Shown here: piece by piece, positions 21,241 through 31,565 of the stretch
Position numbering within the stretch: the first letter of the stretch is position 1
Layout of the letters: each line of letters opens with the position of its first letter
Assembly (NCBI GenBank): GCA_018262095.1
Contig: JAGTRW010000003.1
Coordinates: 62,001-126,000, forward strand
Reading direction: 5' to 3'
Source: Pseudomonadota bacterium
GTDB lineage: Bacteria; Pseudomonadota; Gammaproteobacteria; Burkholderiales; Rhodocyclaceae
Length of the DNA stretch: 64,000 nucleotides
Notes under the pieces: model-generated
What the model saw: only the letters and a program-made list of their open reading frames with translations
Databases searched by the model: none
What the model was told of the DNA's origin: nothing
Made by a program: the position numbers and the translations under genes

Positions 21241-22548
21241 TTAGCCGACTTTGCCGAGCACCACTTGCGGCAGCCACAGCGAAAGCGCCGGAATGTAGGT
21301 GACCAGGAAGAGCGCGATGATCTCCAGCGTGAACATCGGCAGCAAGGGCATCGTCAGCTGGCTGAGCGGGACCTTGGCCACCCGCGCCGAGACGAACAGC
21401 GTGCTGCCGACCGGCGGCGTGGCGATTCCGATGCACAGATTGAAGGTGATGATGATGCCGAAATGCACCGGCGAGATTCCCAGCTTCATCGCGATGGGAA
21501 GGAAAATCGGCGTGAAGATCAAGAGGCCCGGGGTGATGTCAAGGAAGGTGCCAAGCAACAGCAACAGCACGTTGAACAGGAACATCAGCACATAGGCGTT
21601 ATCGGAAAAACCGACGACGGCGTCGGCCAGCATTTTCGCCGATCCGGTGCTCGCCAGCAGCCACGACATGGTCATCGAGACGCCGACCATCAGCATGACC
21701 ACCGCGGTGCCGACCGAGGCGTCGAGCGTACTCTTGATTAGTGCCTTCCAACCCAGGCTCTTGTAAAAGAAGCGACCGAGAATGAAGGTATAGAGCGCGG
21801 CGACGCCGGCCGCTTCGGTTGCGGTGAAAATTCCGCCGATGATCCCGCCCATGATGATCAGGATCAGGAAGAGGGCCGGAATCGCGCGCAGCGTGATCTT
21901 CATCGCTTCGTCGAACGAGTAGCGGTGAACGGTCGTCGGCAGATCGCCCTTGTGTGCTTTCCAGGCGACCCACATCATGACGGAGGCCGCCATCATGATT
22001 CCGGGGATGTAGCCGGCGACGAACAGCACATCGACCGGCGTACCGCCCGAAATCAGCGAATAGACGATCAGCGCGCCCGACGGCGGGATCAGCAGTCCGC
22101 ACGGCGACGACGCGACGTTGACCGACGCGCAGAACGGCATGTCGTAGCCTTCCTTGCGCTGCAGCGGCGAGAGCGTCGCGCCGACGGCCGCGGCGCTGGC
22201 CACCGCCGAACCCGAAATCGCGCCGAACAGCGCGTTGGCGACGCAGGTGATGTGCGCCAGCGATCCGGGCAGCCAGCCGACGACGACCTTGGCGAAGTCG
22301 ATCAGGCGCAAGGCGATGCCGCCGGTGTTCATCATTCCGCCGGCCAGGATGAAGAGCGGAATGGCGACCAAGGTGAAGCTGTCGAGGCTCGACGTCATTC
22401 GCTGCGCCGAAATGACCAGCGCGGTGCTGACGTCGGGCATGATGTTGAACAGCGCCAGCAGCGTCGCGATGCCGATGCAGAAGCTGACCGGAACGCCGTA
22501 GAAGAGCAGCGCTGAAAAGACGACGCCGAGGATGGTGAGCTCGATCAT
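21241..22548 (-). CDS. TRAP transporter large permease (DctM-like)
   Basis: About 12 TM; FNLCIGIATPPVGSTLFVSARVAKVPL signature. Confidence 0.93.
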   Translation of the reverse strand: MIELTILGVVFSALLFYGVPVSFCIGIATLLALFNIMPDVSTALVISAQRMTSSLDSFTLVAIPLFILAGGMMNTGGIALRLIDFAKVVVGWLPGSLAHITCVANALFGAISGSAVASAAAVGATLSPLQRKEGYDMPFCASVNVASSPCGLLIPPSGALIVYSLISGGTPVDVLFVAGYIPGIMMAASVMMWVAWKAHKGDLPTTVHRYSFDEAMKITLRAIPALFLILIIMGGIIGGIFTATEAAGVAALYTFILGRFFYKSLGWKALIKSTLDASVGTAVVMLMVGVSMTMSWLLASTGSAKMLADAVVGFSDNAYVLMFLFNVLLLLLGTFLDITPGLLIFTPIFLPIAMKLGISPVHFGIIITFNLCIGIATPPVGSTLFVSARVAKVPLSQLTMPLLPMFTLEIIALFLVTYIPALSLWLPQVVLGKVG

Positions 22549-23141
22549 GACTCTTTCTCCTTGCGGTTATCGGTGGCAGGATCGAGCAGAATTCCTTCAT
22601 CGGCCAGTTTGCGTTCCTCTTCGGCGATGTGTTCGAGCGCCGCCTCGACCTCGTCGGCGGCCCTGAACTGTGCCGGCTTGAATATGATCAGCAACTGATA
22701 GAAGACGATCAGCACGCCGCTGAGCGGGATGCACAGATAGACGTAGCCCATCGGCAGCGCCAGCGTCGCCGACAATTGCTCGAACTGCAGCGCGCGCAGA
22801 ACCAGCTTGCCGCCGCCATAGACCATCACCGACAGCGCAAAGAGCAGCACGATCAGCGCGACCGAGCGCATGTGCGCCAGCAGCTTTCCGCCGGCGAGCT
22901 TTTCGGGGAACATCGTGTAGGCCATGTGTTCGAGCCGGCCGCAGGCGTAGGCGGTACCCAGCAGGCTGAGCCAGATGATCGCGAAGCGCGAGGCTTCCTC
23001 GGTGAAGATGGCCGGGTCGTTGAGCACGTAGCGCGTGAACACCTGGATGATCACGCAGGCGAAGAGGGTGAAGAAAAGCAAGACCAGCGCGGTCTCGAGC
23101 AGCCGGTCAACCGGCCGCTTCAAGTGAAACAGAATATTCAT
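22545..23141 (-). CDS. TRAP transporter small permease (DctQ-like)
   Basis: 4 TM; RYVLNDPAIFTEEASRFAIIWLSLLG; overlaps DctM start. Confidence 0.9.
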   Translation of the reverse strand: MNILFHLKRPVDRLLETALVLLFFTLFACVIIQVFTRYVLNDPAIFTEEASRFAIIWLSLLGTAYACGRLEHMAYTMFPEKLAGGKLLAHMRSVALIVLLFALSVMVYGGGKLVLRALQFEQLSATLALPMGYVYLCIPLSGVLIVFYQLLIIFKPAQFRAADEVEAALEHIAEEERKLADEGILLDPATDNRKEKES

Positions 23142-23213
23142 GGAAGTCCCTGGAGTGGTCGCTCCCGGGAAGGGACGACCACTCGTATCGAGCAGGAAAG
23201 GGGAAGGGCGGGC

Positions 23214-24185
23214 TTACTTGACGGCGGCGATGCTGTCGAGCAGCTTGGCGATCGCCGCGTTCTTGCGCTCTGCGTCGATCATCGGCTTGACCTTGGCGAC
23301 GAAGGCCTGCTTGTTCGGGGTGTTGAACTTCACGCCCATGGCCAGCGCTTTCTCGCGCTCGACTTTCTCGAAAGCGCCCCACAAGGACTTCTGATACTCG
23401 AACGAATCGATCGCCGCCTTCTTGATGATTTCCTGTTGCGGCTTCTTCAGGGCGTCCCAGCGCGCCGCCGACATCACCAGTACGTCGGGGACGATCTGGT
23501 GTTCGGTCTCCGAGTAGAACTTGCAGACTTCGCCGTGGCGGCCGCTGGTCAGCGCCGTGACGTTGTTTTCGGCGCCATCGACGACGCCCATCTGCAGCGC
23601 CGAGTAGACCTCGCCCCAGGCCATCGGCGTCGGCGTCGCGCCCAGCGCCTGGATCATCTTGATCGTCGTCGGGCTCTGCTGCACGCGGATCTTCAAGCCC
23701 TTGATGTCGTCAGGCGTATTGATCGGCTTCTTGCCGTAGAAGCTGCGCGAACCCGAGTCGTAGTAGGCCAGCCCGATGAATCCGCTCTTCTTCGACGAAG
23801 CGAGGATCGCTTCGCCGACCGGGCTCTCGAGCACCTTGAAGAAGTGCGCGCGATCGCGGAAGACAAAAGGCAGGTTGAAGACCTTGTAGTCAGCCGAAAA
23901 GGTCTCCAGTGGCGAGGCGCTGGCCTTGGTGATGTCAAGCGCGCCGTTCTGGACCTGCTCGAGCATTTCGCGTTCGCCGCCGAGCACCCCGTTGGCAAAG
24001 ATCTTGATCTCGATCTCACCGTTCGAGCGTTGGCTGACCAGCTCGGCGAACTTGACGACGGCTTTATGCACCGCGTGATCTTCGGGCAGCCCATGGCCGA
24101 GGCGCATCTTTTCGACGGCCAGCGCCGAGTTCGCCGCAAAAGCCAGAACCAGGCCGGTCAACAGACCGAGACGTTTGATTTTCAT
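23214..24185 (-). CDS. TRAP transporter substrate-binding protein (DctP family)
   Basis: Signal peptide; MRLGHGLPEDHAVHKAVVKFAELV...GLKIRVQQSPT...VDGAENNVT. Confidence 0.93.
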   Translation of the reverse strand: MKIKRLGLLTGLVLAFAANSALAVEKMRLGHGLPEDHAVHKAVVKFAELVSQRSNGEIEIKIFANGVLGGEREMLEQVQNGALDITKASASPLETFSADYKVFNLPFVFRDRAHFFKVLESPVGEAILASSKKSGFIGLAYYDSGSRSFYGKKPINTPDDIKGLKIRVQQSPTTIKMIQALGATPTPMAWGEVYSALQMGVVDGAENNVTALTSGRHGEVCKFYSETEHQIVPDVLVMSAARWDALKKPQQEIIKKAAIDSFEYQKSLWGAFEKVEREKALAMGVKFNTPNKQAFVAKVKPMIDAERKNAAIAKLLDSIAAVK

Positions 24186-24451
24186 TTTTACCCCTCCAGG
24201 GTGAGCTGTTTATCGTGACGCAACCCGCTGCGGTCGGTCGCTCGGCGCCGGCTGGCGCGAGGCAAGCCGGGCGGCATGGGCGCGCTTGGTGAGGAAAAGT
24301 AACAAGGCGGTTTTTGGCAGTCAATCGTTGATCGTGGCAATCCTTGCACCACGTAAAAAAATATTGCCGAATCGAAGCGCTATCTATTGAAATACAATGC
24401 TTCTATTGCTGTGCAAATATTTTCATTCAATCTTTTGGTCAGGGGGACGCG

Positions 24452-25531
24452 GTGGGCGGAAAACTCAAAATTCGTGAGCTCGCGGCGCAGGCCGGCGTCT
24501 CGATGAGCACCGTGTCGCGCGTCCTGGCCGGCAAGTCGAACACCAGCGCGCGCGCCAAGCAGGCGGTGCTCGACTGCGCCAAGGCGCAGGGGGTGCTCAG
24601 CGAGATGTCGGCCGGACGGCTGCTGTTCAACAACGTCACCGTCTTCGCGCCGTCGCGCGCCTTCGACGTGCGCACCGACATCTTCTACTACAAGGTCCTG
24701 CAGGGGATCCGCAACGCCGTCGAGTGCTGCGACGTACGAATCAACTACTGCGCGATCGAGGAGAACGACAGCGACGTGCCGCTGTTTCTCAGGAGAATCA
24801 GCGATCCGGCCTGCGAGACGGCGATCATCGTCGGCATCGACGACCTGCGCGTGCATGAAGTCGCCGCCGACGTCGGCAAACCCTGCGTGCTGGTCAATTG
24901 CCGCGACCGCAGCATGCGCCTCGACATGGTCTCGCCCGATCACCTGCTGATCGGCGAATTTTCCGCCCACTACCTGATCGAGCAGGGGCATCGCGACATC
25001 CTGACGCTGATCTGCCTGCGGCGAAAAACGCTGCAAAGCCGTCTGGACGGCGTTCGCGAAGCCTTTGCCGAGCACCACATCGAGTTCGACGACGATCGCC
25101 ATCTGGTGACCACTTCCGGTTTCGGCAGCGAGGAAGCGAAGGCGGCGATCGGCGCGTATTTTTCGCCGCGCGCTCGCGATCAATACCCGACGGCGATCCT
25201 CGCCGCCGGCGACTTCATGGCCGTCGGCGCGCTCGAAGCGCTCGAAGAACTCGGCCTGGCGGTTCCCGGCGACATTTCGCTGATGACCATGGACGGCTTC
25301 AACCTGGCCGAAATCCACGACGTGCCGCTGACCTCGGTCAACGTGCCGCGCGACGAGCTCGGCCAGGAGGCGATGCGGCTATTGCAGCAGCGCCTGTCGC
25401 GGCCGGATTCGCCAACCTGCAACCTGCTGCTCGGCGGACGGCTGGTGGTGCGCAGTTCGGTCAGGCGCTTTGGCGGCCGCAAGCTCAAGTCGGCGGTCAA
25501 CCCCGGCAGCCATGGCCTTTACGGCAGCTGA
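24452..25531 (+). CDS. LacI family transcriptional regulator
   Basis: KIRELAAQAGVSMSTVSRVLAGKSNTSARAKQAV HTH; periplasmic-binding-like C-domain. GTG start inferred. Confidence 0.9.
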   Translation: MGGKLKIRELAAQAGVSMSTVSRVLAGKSNTSARAKQAVLDCAKAQGVLSEMSAGRLLFNNVTVFAPSRAFDVRTDIFYYKVLQGIRNAVECCDVRINYCAIEENDSDVPLFLRRISDPACETAIIVGIDDLRVHEVAADVGKPCVLVNCRDRSMRLDMVSPDHLLIGEFSAHYLIEQGHRDILTLICLRRKTLQSRLDGVREAFAEHHIEFDDDRHLVTTSGFGSEEAKAAIGAYFSPRARDQYPTAILAAGDFMAVGALEALEELGLAVPGDISLMTMDGFNLAEIHDVPLTSVNVPRDELGQEAMRLLQQRLSRPDSPTCNLLLGGRLVVRSSVRRFGGRKLKSAVNPGSHGLYGS

Positions 25532-25707
25532 TCGGCGACGCTGAGCGGCGGCGTGCGCGTCGCCGTCGACTCCGTACTTCCCGCAGTTTTCTGCGCAAAC
25601 TACGGATACCGGCAGGCTGCGGATTTTGAGAGCATCTGGCTTCCAAAGTGAGTTGCGACGTGGGCGGCGCGTTTTCGCCGCCCGGTCGTCGTCAGCAGGA
25701 GCCATCG

Positions 25708-27027
25708 ATGTCGGACACCACGGGCTTGATCGAACGCGCAGCGCGCGCCAGGAGCGCTTTCAGTACAGTCAATCCGCACTGCCTGCAGAGCATCGTCCGC
25801 CTGGCGCAGGAAATGACGCTGGTCGCCTGTTGCGACCTGGTCGACGAGGACGGAACGACGCTGTGCGCGAGTGGCGCGACGGTATCGCGGTCGATCGAGC
25901 TGACGCTCGGCGAGCGGCGACTGCAGCAGCCGCTCGAAACCAGCCTCGAACTGGTGCCGGGGATTTCGCCGGCGGTCATCGCTGACGATTGCCTGGCGCT
26001 GATGCGCCAGACGCCGGCGCTGGCCTTGCTCGCCGGCAGCGGGCGTGCGGCGGTCGCGCGCGTCGTCGGCAAGCTGCCGCTGTCCGGGCCGCTGGCGCTG
26101 CTGCTTTGCATCGCCAGGCAGTTCAACCCGGCGAGCTACCAGAACAGCCTGGCGGCGATGATCGTCTGCGCGGGGCTCGCCGACGGCCTGGATCTCGCCG
26201 AGCAAGACGCTGAGCTGCTGATTCTCGCGGCGCTGGTCAAGGATGTCGGCGAGTCCTACCTTAACCCACAACTGATCGACGGCCGCCTGCCCGCCAGGGA
26301 GTGGCAACAGGTCGCCGCGCACCCGGCGATCGGCCACGCTTTTCTGACGGCGTTCACCGACTTTCCGCCGGCGCTCGCCGAGTGCGTGCTGCAGCACCAC
26401 GAGCGTGGCGACGGCAGCGGCTATCCGCGCCAGTTGGCTGCCGCGCAGATCGACCCGCTGGCGACGCTGGTCGGCCTCGCCGACTGCGTTGCGGCGCTGG
26501 TCATGGGCGGTGCCGGTGAGTTTGCGCTCGACGCCCGCCTCGGTTCGTGCCTCGGCGAACGCGTCGCGGTCGCGCTGACCCTGATTCCCGGCGAGTTTCC
26601 GCCGGCCGCGGTCGCCGTCGTTGCCGCCGCGCTGGCGCCGCTCGCCGAGGCGGGCAGCGGGATCGCCGGCGGCTCTTTCGCGCAGCGCATTCTGCCGACG
26701 CTGCAGCAGATCCGCTCGGCACGCCTGCTCGCCGAAGCACTGGCGCAAAGCGCACCGACGCCGGGACTGGCGACGATCGGCAGCTTTTCGCTGGCGGCGA
26801 TCCGCGGGCTCGACAAGAGTCTGCGCGCGACCGGCGTTTATGATCTTTCGCAGCTCGGCGTGCTCGAAAGCGATGCGCAGCTGATGGGAAAAACCTGCCT
26901 GATCGTCGATGAGGTCGGCTGGCGGCTGCGCCACCTGGCGCGCAACGTCTATCTGCGCAGCGCGCAGAACGGCGAAGACCTGGCGCCGGTCGCCGAACTC
27001 GTCGCCATCCTCAGCGCGCCGGACTGA
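25708..27027 (+). CDS. Degenerate HD-GYP domain protein
   Basis: HHERGDGSGYPRQL retained but first motif reads LVKDVGESY instead of HDxGK. Confidence 0.75.
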   Translation: MSDTTGLIERAARARSAFSTVNPHCLQSIVRLAQEMTLVACCDLVDEDGTTLCASGATVSRSIELTLGERRLQQPLETSLELVPGISPAVIADDCLALMRQTPALALLAGSGRAAVARVVGKLPLSGPLALLLCIARQFNPASYQNSLAAMIVCAGLADGLDLAEQDAELLILAALVKDVGESYLNPQLIDGRLPAREWQQVAAHPAIGHAFLTAFTDFPPALAECVLQHHERGDGSGYPRQLAAAQIDPLATLVGLADCVAALVMGGAGEFALDARLGSCLGERVAVALTLIPGEFPPAAVAVVAAALAPLAEAGSGIAGGSFAQRILPTLQQIRSARLLAEALAQSAPTPGLATIGSFSLAAIRGLDKSLRATGVYDLSQLGVLESDAQLMGKTCLIVDEVGWRLRHLARNVYLRSAQNGEDLAPVAELVAILSAPD

Positions 27028-27030
27028 GCT

Positions 27031-28263
27031 TCAGGCGCCGCTGCCGCTGGCGGCTGGCTGGCGACCACCGTAGAACAGCCACAGGCAGGCGGCGGCCTGC
27101 ACCGCGAAGAGCGCCAGGAAGGCGCAACGATGCGCGCTCGCGGCGCTGTGGCCGGCCACCTGCAGCAGTTCGATCAGGCCGCCCATTCCCCACTGCATGG
27201 CGAAGGCGCCGGCGAAGACCAACAGGTTGAGCGTCGAGTTGGCGCGGCCCGAGAGCGCGACCCGGAAACCGCCGCCCATCAGCGCATAGGCGAGCGTCCC
27301 GCAGCTCGAAAAGGCGCCGTAGGCGATCCACAGCAGGTAGTGCTGATCGACCGCCTCGCTGATGATCGCGAGCAGCGTCAAGAGCGACAGCGCCATGCCG
27401 CCGCCGACCAGCTGGAAAGTGCCGATGCCGCGGCGCGCCAGGCGCGTCGACAGCAGCCCGATCGCCAGGTAGGCGCAGAGCATGGCGACGCTCATCGCCG
27501 CCAGGTGATTGGCCGCCGCGCTGCGCGAGTAGCCGTTGACCTCGATCAGCCAGGCGCTCGACCACAGGCTCTGCACCGCCATGAAGCCGCCGATCTGGGC
27601 GCAGGCGACCGGCGCGATGTGCCAGAAGTGGCGGCTGCCAACGACTTCCTTGACGCCGGCCCACTGCGCCGCCAGCGGCTCGGGGCGCTGCGTCGCCGGC
27701 TTGTCGGGAACGCCGAAGAAGAGCGCAGCGGCGACCGCCAGCGTGACCGCCGCGAGCAGCAAGAAGATCGCTCGCCAACCGGCGACGTGCAGCGCGGCGT
27801 CGAGCGGCGCCGAAGCGGCGAGCGCGCCGAGCGAACCCGCAGTCATGATCCAGCCGGTCAGCGACGCCTGCCGTTCGGGCGCAAACCACTGCGAAAAAGA
27901 CTTGAACGACGCCATCAGGCACGCCGAGACGCCGACGCCGATCATTCCGCGCGCGATCGCCAGCGTGCTGATCGTCGTCGCGCCGGCGAACAGCGCGGCG
28001 CCGGCGGCGGCGAAGAGCAGCAGCGTCGCCTCGACGCGGCGCGGACCGAAGCGGTCGAGCAGCATGCCGAGCGGCAGCTGCGTCGCGCCAAACCCCAGGA
28101 AATAGGCGCTGGTCAGCAGGCCGAGGTCGGCCGCGCCGAGCGCCAGCTCGTCGGCGAGCACCGGGCCGACGACCGCGTTGGCGGTGCGAAAGTGGTAGGA
28201 AAGAAAATAGGCGATAGCGAACGGCAGAAAGAGTCTGATCCACAGCATGGCGGTCTTGTTCAT
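27031..28263 (-). CDS. MFS transporter
   Basis: MLWIRLFLPFAIAYFLSYHFRTANAVVGPVLADELAL...TSAYFLGFGATQLPLGMLLDRFGPRR. Confidence 0.92.
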   Translation of the reverse strand: MNKTAMLWIRLFLPFAIAYFLSYHFRTANAVVGPVLADELALGAADLGLLTSAYFLGFGATQLPLGMLLDRFGPRRVEATLLLFAAAGAALFAGATTISTLAIARGMIGVGVSACLMASFKSFSQWFAPERQASLTGWIMTAGSLGALAASAPLDAALHVAGWRAIFLLLAAVTLAVAAALFFGVPDKPATQRPEPLAAQWAGVKEVVGSRHFWHIAPVACAQIGGFMAVQSLWSSAWLIEVNGYSRSAAANHLAAMSVAMLCAYLAIGLLSTRLARRGIGTFQLVGGGMALSLLTLLAIISEAVDQHYLLWIAYGAFSSCGTLAYALMGGGFRVALSGRANSTLNLLVFAGAFAMQWGMGGLIELLQVAGHSAASAHRCAFLALFAVQAAACLWLFYGGRQPAASGSGA

Positions 28264-29168
28264 GGCTGATCGCCGTTCCACAGCCACGCCGCGCCGCGAA
28301 CGCCCGACGAGTCGCCGTGCTGGTTGTGGGCGAGCCGCGTGCGCACCTGGTCGGAAAAGATGTACTCGCCCCACAGCGCCGGAACCGCGGTGTAGAGGCT
28401 CTCGATGTTGGAGAGCCCGCCGCCGAGAACGATCACCTGCGGGTCGACGATGTTGATCACCTGCGCCAGCGCTTTGGCGAGCCGGCGCTGATAGCGCGAG
28501 AGCGTCGCCGCGCAGTGCGCGTCGCCGGCTTCGGCGCGCGTCGCGATCTGCTTGGCGGTCAGCAACTCGCCGCCGTGGCGCGCGTGATCGGCGGCGAGGC
28601 TGGGTCCGGACAGCCAGGTTTCGACGCAGCCCTGGCGTCCGCAATAGCAGCGCGGCGGCGTGAGCGTCTCCTCGTCAGGGTAGGGCAGGGGATTGTGTCC
28701 CCATTCGCCGGCAATGCGATTGGCGCCAGTGAGCACCCGCTCACGCACCACGATGGCGCCGCCGACGCCGGTTCCCAGGATGACGCCGAAGACGATTTCC
28801 TGGCCTTGCCCGGCGCCGTCGATCGCCTCGGACAGCGCAAAACAGTTGGCGTCGTTGGCGACGCGGATCTCGCGCCCGAGCAGCTTCTGCAGGTCGCCGC
28901 GCAACGCTTTGCCGTTCAGGCAGACCGAGCTCGCGTTCTTGATCAGAGCGCTGCCCGCCGACTCGGCGCCGGGAATCCCGACGCCGACGCTGCCGCGTTC
29001 GCCAAGCTCGCTGTCGACCGCGTCGACCAGCGCTCCGATCGTCGCCAGCGTCGCCGCGTAGTCGCCCTGCGGCGTCGGCACGCGCCGGCGCAGCCGTTGA
29101 TTGCCGGTTTCGTCGAGCGCGACGATCTCGATTTTCGTTCCGCCGAGGTCGACGCCGATTCGCCACAT
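28260..29168 (-). CDS. ROK family sugar kinase (fructokinase/N-acetylglucosamine kinase-like)
   Basis: RIGVDLGGTKIEIVAL; CYCGRQGCVETWLSGPSL zinc motif. Confidence 0.92.
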   Translation of the reverse strand: MWRIGVDLGGTKIEIVALDETGNQRLRRRVPTPQGDYAATLATIGALVDAVDSELGERGSVGVGIPGAESAGSALIKNASSVCLNGKALRGDLQKLLGREIRVANDANCFALSEAIDGAGQGQEIVFGVILGTGVGGAIVVRERVLTGANRIAGEWGHNPLPYPDEETLTPPRCYCGRQGCVETWLSGPSLAADHARHGGELLTAKQIATRAEAGDAHCAATLSRYQRRLAKALAQVINIVDPQVIVLGGGLSNIESLYTAVPALWGEYIFSDQVRTRLAHNQHGDSSGVRGAAWLWNGDQP

Positions 29169-29414
29169 GGTGTTATTTCCAAAATTTGGTGGCAGCGATT
29201 GTCTCACGACGAGTGGCCGCCCTGGCCCATGCCGCGCGGGTGTAGAATCGATCGGGCGCTTTACCGCCGCCGCAAGGCCGGCCTGCAGGGCGCGTGCAAA
29301 GGTCATCCCGGGGCACCTGCCCGGGAACGCCAGGAAATTCGCCGGGCTTCCGGCATGGTCTGCCAGGATCACCGCTGGATGCGGCTTCCCGGCCGATTCA
29401 ACCTTAAAGCTCAG

Positions 29415-29572
29415 TTAACCACAACGAACATGCCGCGAAGCTAATCCCGTGGGGCAACGATCACGAAGAAAAGACAATTACCTGCAACGTATTGATGAAT
29501 CACCCAGAAGGTGAGCCACAGAAACCTCCAAAAATTGAGGATCTTCGTTGTGTCCGTTGTGTCGTTGTGGTT
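29415..29572. repeat. Dispersed palindromic intergenic element, copy A
   Basis: Left end TTAACCACAACGAACA, right end CGTTGTGTCCGTTGTGTCGTTGTGGTT (terminal inverted). Confidence 0.6.
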
Positions 29573-29618
29573 CGAACTGCGGTTTCTAGGTTCAAACGAA
29601 AATCAAGGAGGCGTCATT

Positions 29619-29984
29619 ATGCTGGTCAAACTGACTTCGAGTACGAGCGGCGAGATGATCATGTTCGCCAAGCACGCGCGCCGCCTGTTCGAGATCATCG
29701 GCAAGGAGTGCACGGCGCGCGGCGTGTTCACCGCCGAGCAGCTGGCGCCGGCGATCGCCAGCCTGCACGCCGCCGTCGACGAGGACAAGCTCGCCGCCAA
29801 GCGTCACGCGGAAGACGAGCCGCAAGCCGAAGACGAACCGCTCGAAAAGGACGAGAGCGGCGCCGACCACCAGGCCGACGCGCAGATCAGCCTGGCGCAG
29901 CGCGCGCAGCCGCTGATCAATCTGATGGAATGGACGGCCAAGGAGAAGGGTTTCATCCTCTGGCAAGCCGATAAGGACTTCTGA
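29619..29984 (+). CDS. DUF1840-like protein
   Basis: MLVKLTSSTSGEMIMFAKHARRLFEIIGKECTARGVFT...; compact conserved start. Confidence 0.75.
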   Translation: MLVKLTSSTSGEMIMFAKHARRLFEIIGKECTARGVFTAEQLAPAIASLHAAVDEDKLAAKRHAEDEPQAEDEPLEKDESGADHQADAQISLAQRAQPLINLMEWTAKEKGFILWQADKDF

Positions 29985-30003
29985 TCGCCTCGCCAGGCGG
30001 CGT

Positions 30004-31413
30004 TCACAGCACCTGATTGACCAGCCGATCGGCGCGCACGCGCGCCAGCCGCCGGATCAGCCGTTGCACCGGCAGCGGGTAGCTATCGACGGCGTCGAGC
30101 GCGCTATGGTGGTTGAGCCGCTGGCTGTGCACCATGATCCGTTCGAGCTCGGCGCGCTGCTGGTCGGCCAGCAGGTGCTGCGGGTCGTGGATCAGCAAGC
30201 CGTTTTCGAGGTCGAGGCGCCAGGCGCGCGGATTGATATTGTTGCCGGTCAAGAGCGCGTAATCGTCGTCGATCAACAGCCCCTTGAGGTGGAAGCTGTT
30301 GTCGCCGTCGCGCCACAACTGGACGTTGAGCCGCCCGGCGGCGATCGCGTCCTGGTGCGTCTTGCAGAAGCGGCGCAGGTTGGTTTCGTAGAGGTAGGGC
30401 AGCGCGCCGATGGCCTTGAACGGCTCGTCGGGCGGGATGTAGAAATCGTTGGCGGTCTTGTCGCCGAGAACGATGGTGACGCGGCAGCCGGCCTTGATCC
30501 GCGCGTCGAGCGCGCGGCGGATCGGCCCCGGCAGGTTGAAGTACGGCGTGAACATCGTCAGCGCTTGGCGCGCGCGGCTGATCAGCTGCACCAGCGTCGA
30601 ATTGAGTTCGTTGTCGCGCGCGCCCAGGCCGACGAGCGGCGTGATGCCGACTTCGCCGGCCTTGATCGTCGCCGGCACGAACTGATAACGCGCTTTGCCC
30701 AGCACGCGGCGAAAGCGAACGATGGCGTCGCGGATTTCCGGCGTCTTGGGCACCGTTTCGGTATCGAGCGGCAGCACCGCCGGGTTGCCTTGCAGCACGC
30801 CGGTGAGCAGTCCGGCCAGGCTGTCGGCGAGCGGCGCACTGTCGATCAGCTGGTAGCGGTCGAGCCGGTAGCGCTGGTGCCGGTGCAGGTAGACGTCGTT
30901 GAGACTGGCGCCGCTGTAGAGCACGCTGCCGTCGATGATCAGTCCCTTGAGGTGCATCACGCCCATGACTTCGCGCCGCTGCACCGCGACGCCGTAGATC
31001 GGCACGCCCGGCCCGAGCCGCTGCGCCATTTGCCGGTAGAGCGCCGAGTTGCCGTCTGAGCGCGCCTTGCCGATCAGGCCGCGCTGGGCGCGATGCCAGT
31101 CGACGAAGACCGCGATTTCGAGCTGCGGCTGCGCCGCCTTGGCGGCGTAGAGCGCGGCGAGCAGTTCGCGGCCGGCGTCGTCGTCCTGCAGGTAGAGCGT
31201 CGGGATCAGGATGCGCTGGCGCGCCTCAGCGATCAACGTGAGCAAGGTTTGACGGAAAGCGGCCGGGCTTTCGAGCGTGCTGATGCTGGCGGCGGGAACC
31301 GCGATGCACGGCCGGCCGGCGAGCGCCGGTCGGTCGTGGGCGCGGGCGCGCCAGCGTCGCCACGCCGAGGCGAAGCCGGAGGTTCTTGAAATCGGAGCGA
31401 GAGAGGAATCCAC
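30004..31413 (-). CDS. pssA: CDP-diacylglycerol--serine O-phosphatidyltransferase-like (phospholipase D superfamily)
   Basis: Two HxK motifs (MHLKGLIIDGSVLYSGASLND; FHLKGLLIDDDYALLTGNNINPRAW). Confidence 0.85.
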   Translation of the reverse strand: MDSSLAPISRTSGFASAWRRWRARAHDRPALAGRPCIAVPAASISTLESPAAFRQTLLTLIAEARQRILIPTLYLQDDDAGRELLAALYAAKAAQPQLEIAVFVDWHRAQRGLIGKARSDGNSALYRQMAQRLGPGVPIYGVAVQRREVMGVMHLKGLIIDGSVLYSGASLNDVYLHRHQRYRLDRYQLIDSAPLADSLAGLLTGVLQGNPAVLPLDTETVPKTPEIRDAIVRFRRVLGKARYQFVPATIKAGEVGITPLVGLGARDNELNSTLVQLISRARQALTMFTPYFNLPGPIRRALDARIKAGCRVTIVLGDKTANDFYIPPDEPFKAIGALPYLYETNLRRFCKTHQDAIAAGRLNVQLWRDGDNSFHLKGLLIDDDYALLTGNNINPRAWRLDLENGLLIHDPQHLLADQQRAELERIMVHSQRLNHHSALDAVDSYPLPVQRLIRRLARVRADRLVNQVL

Positions 31414-31565
31414 GGGGAGGGATTATACCGGCAGGCGCCGTCTGCCGCTGTTTGGCGATTTTTCGGCAGCGCGGCGAGCGCCTTGTCGCGGCGTCGTGAT
31501 AAGGTGCTCCTTGGTCGGCGGGCTGATTTCGCGCCTGCCGCTGCTGGCTCGGGAGTGATGACTGG

